A stretch of DNA of 64,000 bases. It comes from Eunapius fragilis. Lineage: Eukaryota; Porifera; Demospongiae; Spongillida; Spongillidae. Below the pieces are notes generated by a model. That model did no database searches, was not told the origin of the DNA, and was given only the letters and a program-made list of their open reading frames with translations. This document shows, piece by piece, positions 61,006 through 64,000 of the stretch (position 1 is its first letter; each line of letters begins with the position of its first letter). The stretch is from the NCBI GenBank assembly GCA_963681505.1, contig OY811974.1, positions 8,270,239 to 8,334,238 of the forward strand, given 5' to 3'. Both the position numbers and the translations under genes were made by a program.

Positions 61006-61204
61006 ATTAAGTGCACATGACAACACCTGACAATTTAGTAACCAGATGTTTAAAAATTGGTTCTAGACCTTTTCATCATCTCTCGACTTAACTCCCTAAC
61101 AGCGTAAATACCCAGGCCACAAAGGTCCCAACATGTACTTTTAAGTACATGCACACACACACACACTCACATACCTACTCTCACACACCAGAAATAATAC
61201 ATAT

Positions 61205-61415
61205 GTACACACAACACACTTGCTTGGTGTGTGTATGTGTGTGCATGATAAAAGTGCACAAGATGATTTATAAAAAGCAAAGGCTCCAATAGAATACAAA
61301 TGTAAAACAGGATGACTGAGGCAGTTTTACGTTTGTATGTGGGTGGACAATTAGGAAATAAAATTACAACAGCAAAACCCGGACGTTGATGTGTGAATGA
61401 CTGACTACCCAAGGC
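61205..61415. repeat. Diverged second copy of 3540-3730
   Basis: AAAAGCAAAGGCTCCAATAG, TTTGTATGTGGGTGGACAATTAGGAAATAAA and GTTGATGTGTGAATGACTGAC follow the same order and orientation as 3565-3720. The FB-A interior therefore has a further copy here in direct orientation, ending abruptly at the transposase fragment. Confidence 0.7.
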
Positions 61416-61436
61416 ATGGGAGCCGCCCTCAAGGTA

Positions 61437-62560
61437 ATGGAACAGAATTTTAATGATACCCTTAATGAATTGCTTGGCATCAAGAAAAGGCTTACATCAC
61501 CATATCACCCACAAGTAAGTTTATAGTTACTGAGATACATGTGCATGGGCTGCTTAAATATAACCAAGCACCATTTCAAGATTGTATTAATGAGGTCCTA
61601 CATTTCTGACATAGATATCAATTTTCTCTTATTGTAGGCTAATGGACTCGACGAACGTTTTAACCAGACCTTTGCAGAATATGCTGGTCAAATTTGTATC
61701 CTCTAAAAATGAAAAATGGAGCTTATGTCTGGACACTTGTGCATTCGCTTATAATACATCTCGTCATAATTCCACAAAGTTTACACCTTTCTACCTAATG
61801 TTTGGCCGACAAGCTTATCTTCCTGTTGATGCTGACTTTCAGATTCAGTCTCCTGAGGAACTATGTACTGGTTATTTTGAATTAAAGGATTCAGACATTT
61901 CATCGAAAGAATATCAGTTAGTCTTGGAAGAAGCAAAACGAAACATCTTAGAAGCTCAAATGAAACAAAAAAAAAATTATGATAAGAAACATTCAAAACC
62001 TGGAAAGATTCAAGTCAGTTCACTAGTCCTAAAATTGGATTTTAAACGGAAAAAATCAAAGGGAGGTAAATTAAAGGATAGATATGTGGGTCCATACAAA
62101 ATCCTCGGTTGCCTTCCTCATGGAGTCTACAACTTGCAGGATAATAAAGGCATTACAATTCGTGCAACAGGCAGCCATCTAAAAATCTTCCACCCTGACC
62201 CCTCATCCTCCATTTCAAACAGTTCCAAAACAAGCCCTGTTGATGATTTTCCTTCTGTAAAGGATAGTGATCAATCACGTCGCAAGGATTCAAAGTGGTC
62301 TCCTGCCATCTCTGAGGATGACCCACCATCAGAAGGTGAATCAAGTCACTCTGTCGATGAGAATTCCAAGAGCTCTCCTCCAAAATCTGGTGCCATCTCT
62401 GAGGATGACCCACCATAAGAAGGTGAATCAAGTCACTCTGTCGATGAGGATCCCAAGAGCTCTCCTCAAAATCTCTGAGGATGACCCACCATCAGAAGGT
62501 GAATCAAGTCACTCTGTTGATGAGGATCCCAAGAGCTCTCCTCCAAAATCTGGTGCCATC
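61437..62560 (+). pseudogene. Integrase half of a Ginger-like transposase
   Basis: An upstream exon (to 61512, donor GTAAGT) encodes NDTLNELLGIKKRLTSPYHPQ. After an intron, 61639 onward reads ANGLDERFNQT with the catalytic Glu, then shifts frame near 61671 into LQNMLVKFV, continuing through TKFTPFYLMFGRQAYLPVDAD and the SH3-like C-terminal segment (GGKLKDRYVGPYKI). A Ser/Asp-rich 29-residue repeat (AISEDDPPSEGESSHSVDE type) follows about three times, with one stop at 62416. It ends precisely at the 8-bp site GTGCCATC before a hAT terminus. Its natural continuation, in frame, is the CXC/Ulp1/PHD block at 23405-22440. The upstream zinc and first Asp exons are absent. Confidence 0.75.
62290..62560 (+). 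repeat. About 87-bp coding tandem repeat in the transposase linker
   Basis: Three units containing CATCTCTGAGGATGACCCAC, GGTGAATCAAGTCACTCTGT and AAGAGCTCTCCTCCAAAATC; the middle one is shortened. Each encodes an acidic Ser-rich linker segment. Confidence 0.85.
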
Positions 62561-63146
62561 TAGGGTGTGTAACCGATTTTCAAGTTTTGTAGGTTAATCG
62601 GTTATTCGCGATCACCTATTCGGTAGACTATGTACTTAGTAAAATAGCAGGTTACCGATTGCAGAATTTCCTTTAGTCGAAACAACCGATTCCGTTTTTC
62701 TTAGTCGCGATTAGTCGATATTCGTTTCCTTCATATGCAAAAATCGATAGCAAATCGATTACTCCTTTTTATATGCCCTACGCTTTTCCCGCCTGTACAA
62801 GGGGATACTAACGGGTTAAAAAAGAAACGGGGACCCGGCTGAAGGTAACCATCAGCCTCAATATACGCGCAATGGGGCCCTGGGCACGGCTATTTAAATA
62901 TATAGCTCGCACTTTCTCTGCAGTATTATACATGTGCATTAACCAAACGCGCTATGTACTCTTTTGCACAGGTGACAGGTGTCCAAATACTCGGTACACT
63001 GGCTTGTTTCCAGACGTTCGGCCCATGACGTTCTGAATATCGTACATGTCTCGATTGTCATATGCGTGGAGCGGTTTTTCACCATGAGGTGTGCTGGCAC
63101 TGCTCAGTACTTATTGAATTGTATATTGATGGCGAATAATGGATTA
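62561..63146 (+). mobile_element. Left half of a hAT-like element
   Basis: Starts with TAGGGTGTGTAACC right after GTGCCATC. Subterminal AATCGGTTA, ACCGATTGC, AACCGATTCC and AATCGATTA motifs are characteristic of hAT ends. No transposase is seen. At 63146 it is interrupted by Ginger-like sequence. Confidence 0.7.
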
Positions 63147-63715
63147 TTAGCTGTAGCTTTTGCCACATCTCTGATTCATGGAGAAGATCCAACTCAACTG
63201 CATTACAAGCAATTGCGCAATCATCTTAAAGACTGTGTTGATAAGTTTGGTATAGTTCCTTTTCCATCTACTGTTGTAAATCGCCACCCACGGATTATCT
63301 ACCAAATTAAGAGAAGAGTATATTGCAAGTGTAGGTCCACAGATGATGGCAAACTGGATATCCGTTGCTGTGCTTGCAGTGAACGCTTCCATTCAAACTG
63401 TGTTGGAATCAGTGCGACTCAGTTAAAGAAATGGATGTGTGACTTGTGCTCCAAAACCCTGTTATAAGGATTCTGCATGTCAGTATTTTGCCAGTATGCT
63501 ATCATGAAATATCAGAGTCATGCATGCAAGTTATAGCCGAAAGTATCGTTGCGCGCGATCGATGGAGTGCATTTCATTATCAGTAAATTGCGCAAAATGT
63601 TTGTTGCGCGATCCATCGGTGGTTGCGCGATCGATAGATTGGTGCGCAAACGATAGATCTATTGTTCGCGCAGAGCAATCGATGGATAGCGCAAATCGAT
63701 CGACCGCGCGCAACA
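63147..63715 (+). mobile_element. 3' end of a Ginger-like element, duplicate of 24000-24568
   Basis: Comparison by eye shows no difference from the reverse complement of 24000-24568 over about 569 bp, covering the end of Ulp1, the whole PHD finger, the stop codon (63467) and the TIR ending in GCGCGCAACA at 63715. It is truncated on the 5' side at TAGCTGTAGC. The next bases are GATA. The coding frame is open but incomplete. Confidence 0.85.
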
Positions 63716-63719
63716 GATA

Positions 63720-64000
63720 CACTGCATGTACGGATTCAGGCGATTTGATAATCCATGATTTCCTTTTAAGGCGAAGCCAAATTTAAATCTCTATGCGCAT
63801 GCACTTTACCACATCAGATGCAGGTTAATTACCTCCTGAAAATAATATCACATCAAATATTCTATTGTATGGCTTAAGGCCTTATCATCGTAACATGGGT
63901 ACCCCCCCCCCCCCCCCCCCCCCCACAAAAAGGGCATTTGTAAGGGATTGACACCACTATAGTTTATTGAATTGCGGTTTTTTCGTTTGACTATAGACGG
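63720..64000. other. Spacer with a poly-C run
   Basis: No gene is seen. A poly-C run lies at 63903-63924. Under the inversion model, this sequence originally lay upstream of the spongin-like gene now at 27317. Confidence 0.4.

Overview
This is eukaryotic nuclear DNA. Genes are split by GT-AG introns and sit among many DNA transposons, fold-back elements and microsatellites. Three things suggest a marine invertebrate, most likely a sponge: a secreted domain of the sponge short-chain collagen/spongin type, Ig+FN3 receptors built from phase-1 exon modules, and heavy use of TACATGTA-type palindromes. The taxon is an inference.

Layout. 1-9430 is a chain of inverted-repeat elements joined through short (TA)n linkers, including two multi-kilobase fold-backs; the second has a 2.2-kb purine-rich core. 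9529-17760 is a plus-strand gene whose exons join in frame and whose largest exon encodes about 200 copies of a GAGGEK hexapeptide. 18210-21907 is an eight-exon Ig+FN3 single-pass receptor. 22440-23405 (minus) is the CXC+Ulp1+PHD half of a transposase, ending at one terminus of a hAT-like insertion. 24000-27237 (minus) is a TIR-bounded, apparently intact Ginger-like transposon encoding an 855-aa integrase-CXC-Ulp1-PHD protein. 27317-27986 is the two-exon spongin-like secreted protein. 28.7-29.3 kb holds RecQ-helicase and integrase relics. 32806-35101 (minus) is a paralogue of the Ig+FN3 receptor. 37090-37862 (minus) has exons matching the C-terminal tail of the kinesin KIF23/MKLP1. 39.6-41.4 kb is a decayed integrase/Ulp1/PHD element. 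43527-45783 (minus) is a tartrate-resistant acid phosphatase gene with all metal ligands present. 46016-47153 is an internally deleted LTR retrotransposon, followed by a Gypsy reverse-transcriptase relic. 51.2-61.4 kb is again fold-back and CA/GT repeat territory, including a 2.9-kb palindrome and an inverted copy of the 2.0-5.3 kb element. 61.4-62.6 kb is the integrase half of the transposase whose Ulp1 half lies at 22.4-23.4 kb. 63147-63715 duplicates the 3' end of the intact Ginger-like element.

The main result is a structural one. The two hAT termini (23414 and 62561) are flanked by the same 8-bp site and by matching transposase sequence, so they look like two ends of one insertion now 39 kb apart. 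The outer flanks of the two Ginger-like 3' copies supply a matching 4-bp target duplication (GATA) only when one flank is taken from each copy. Both are explained by one inversion of about 39 kb through the inverted 569-bp copies. The same sequence would arise from a mis-assembly at that repeat, so long reads must decide between them.
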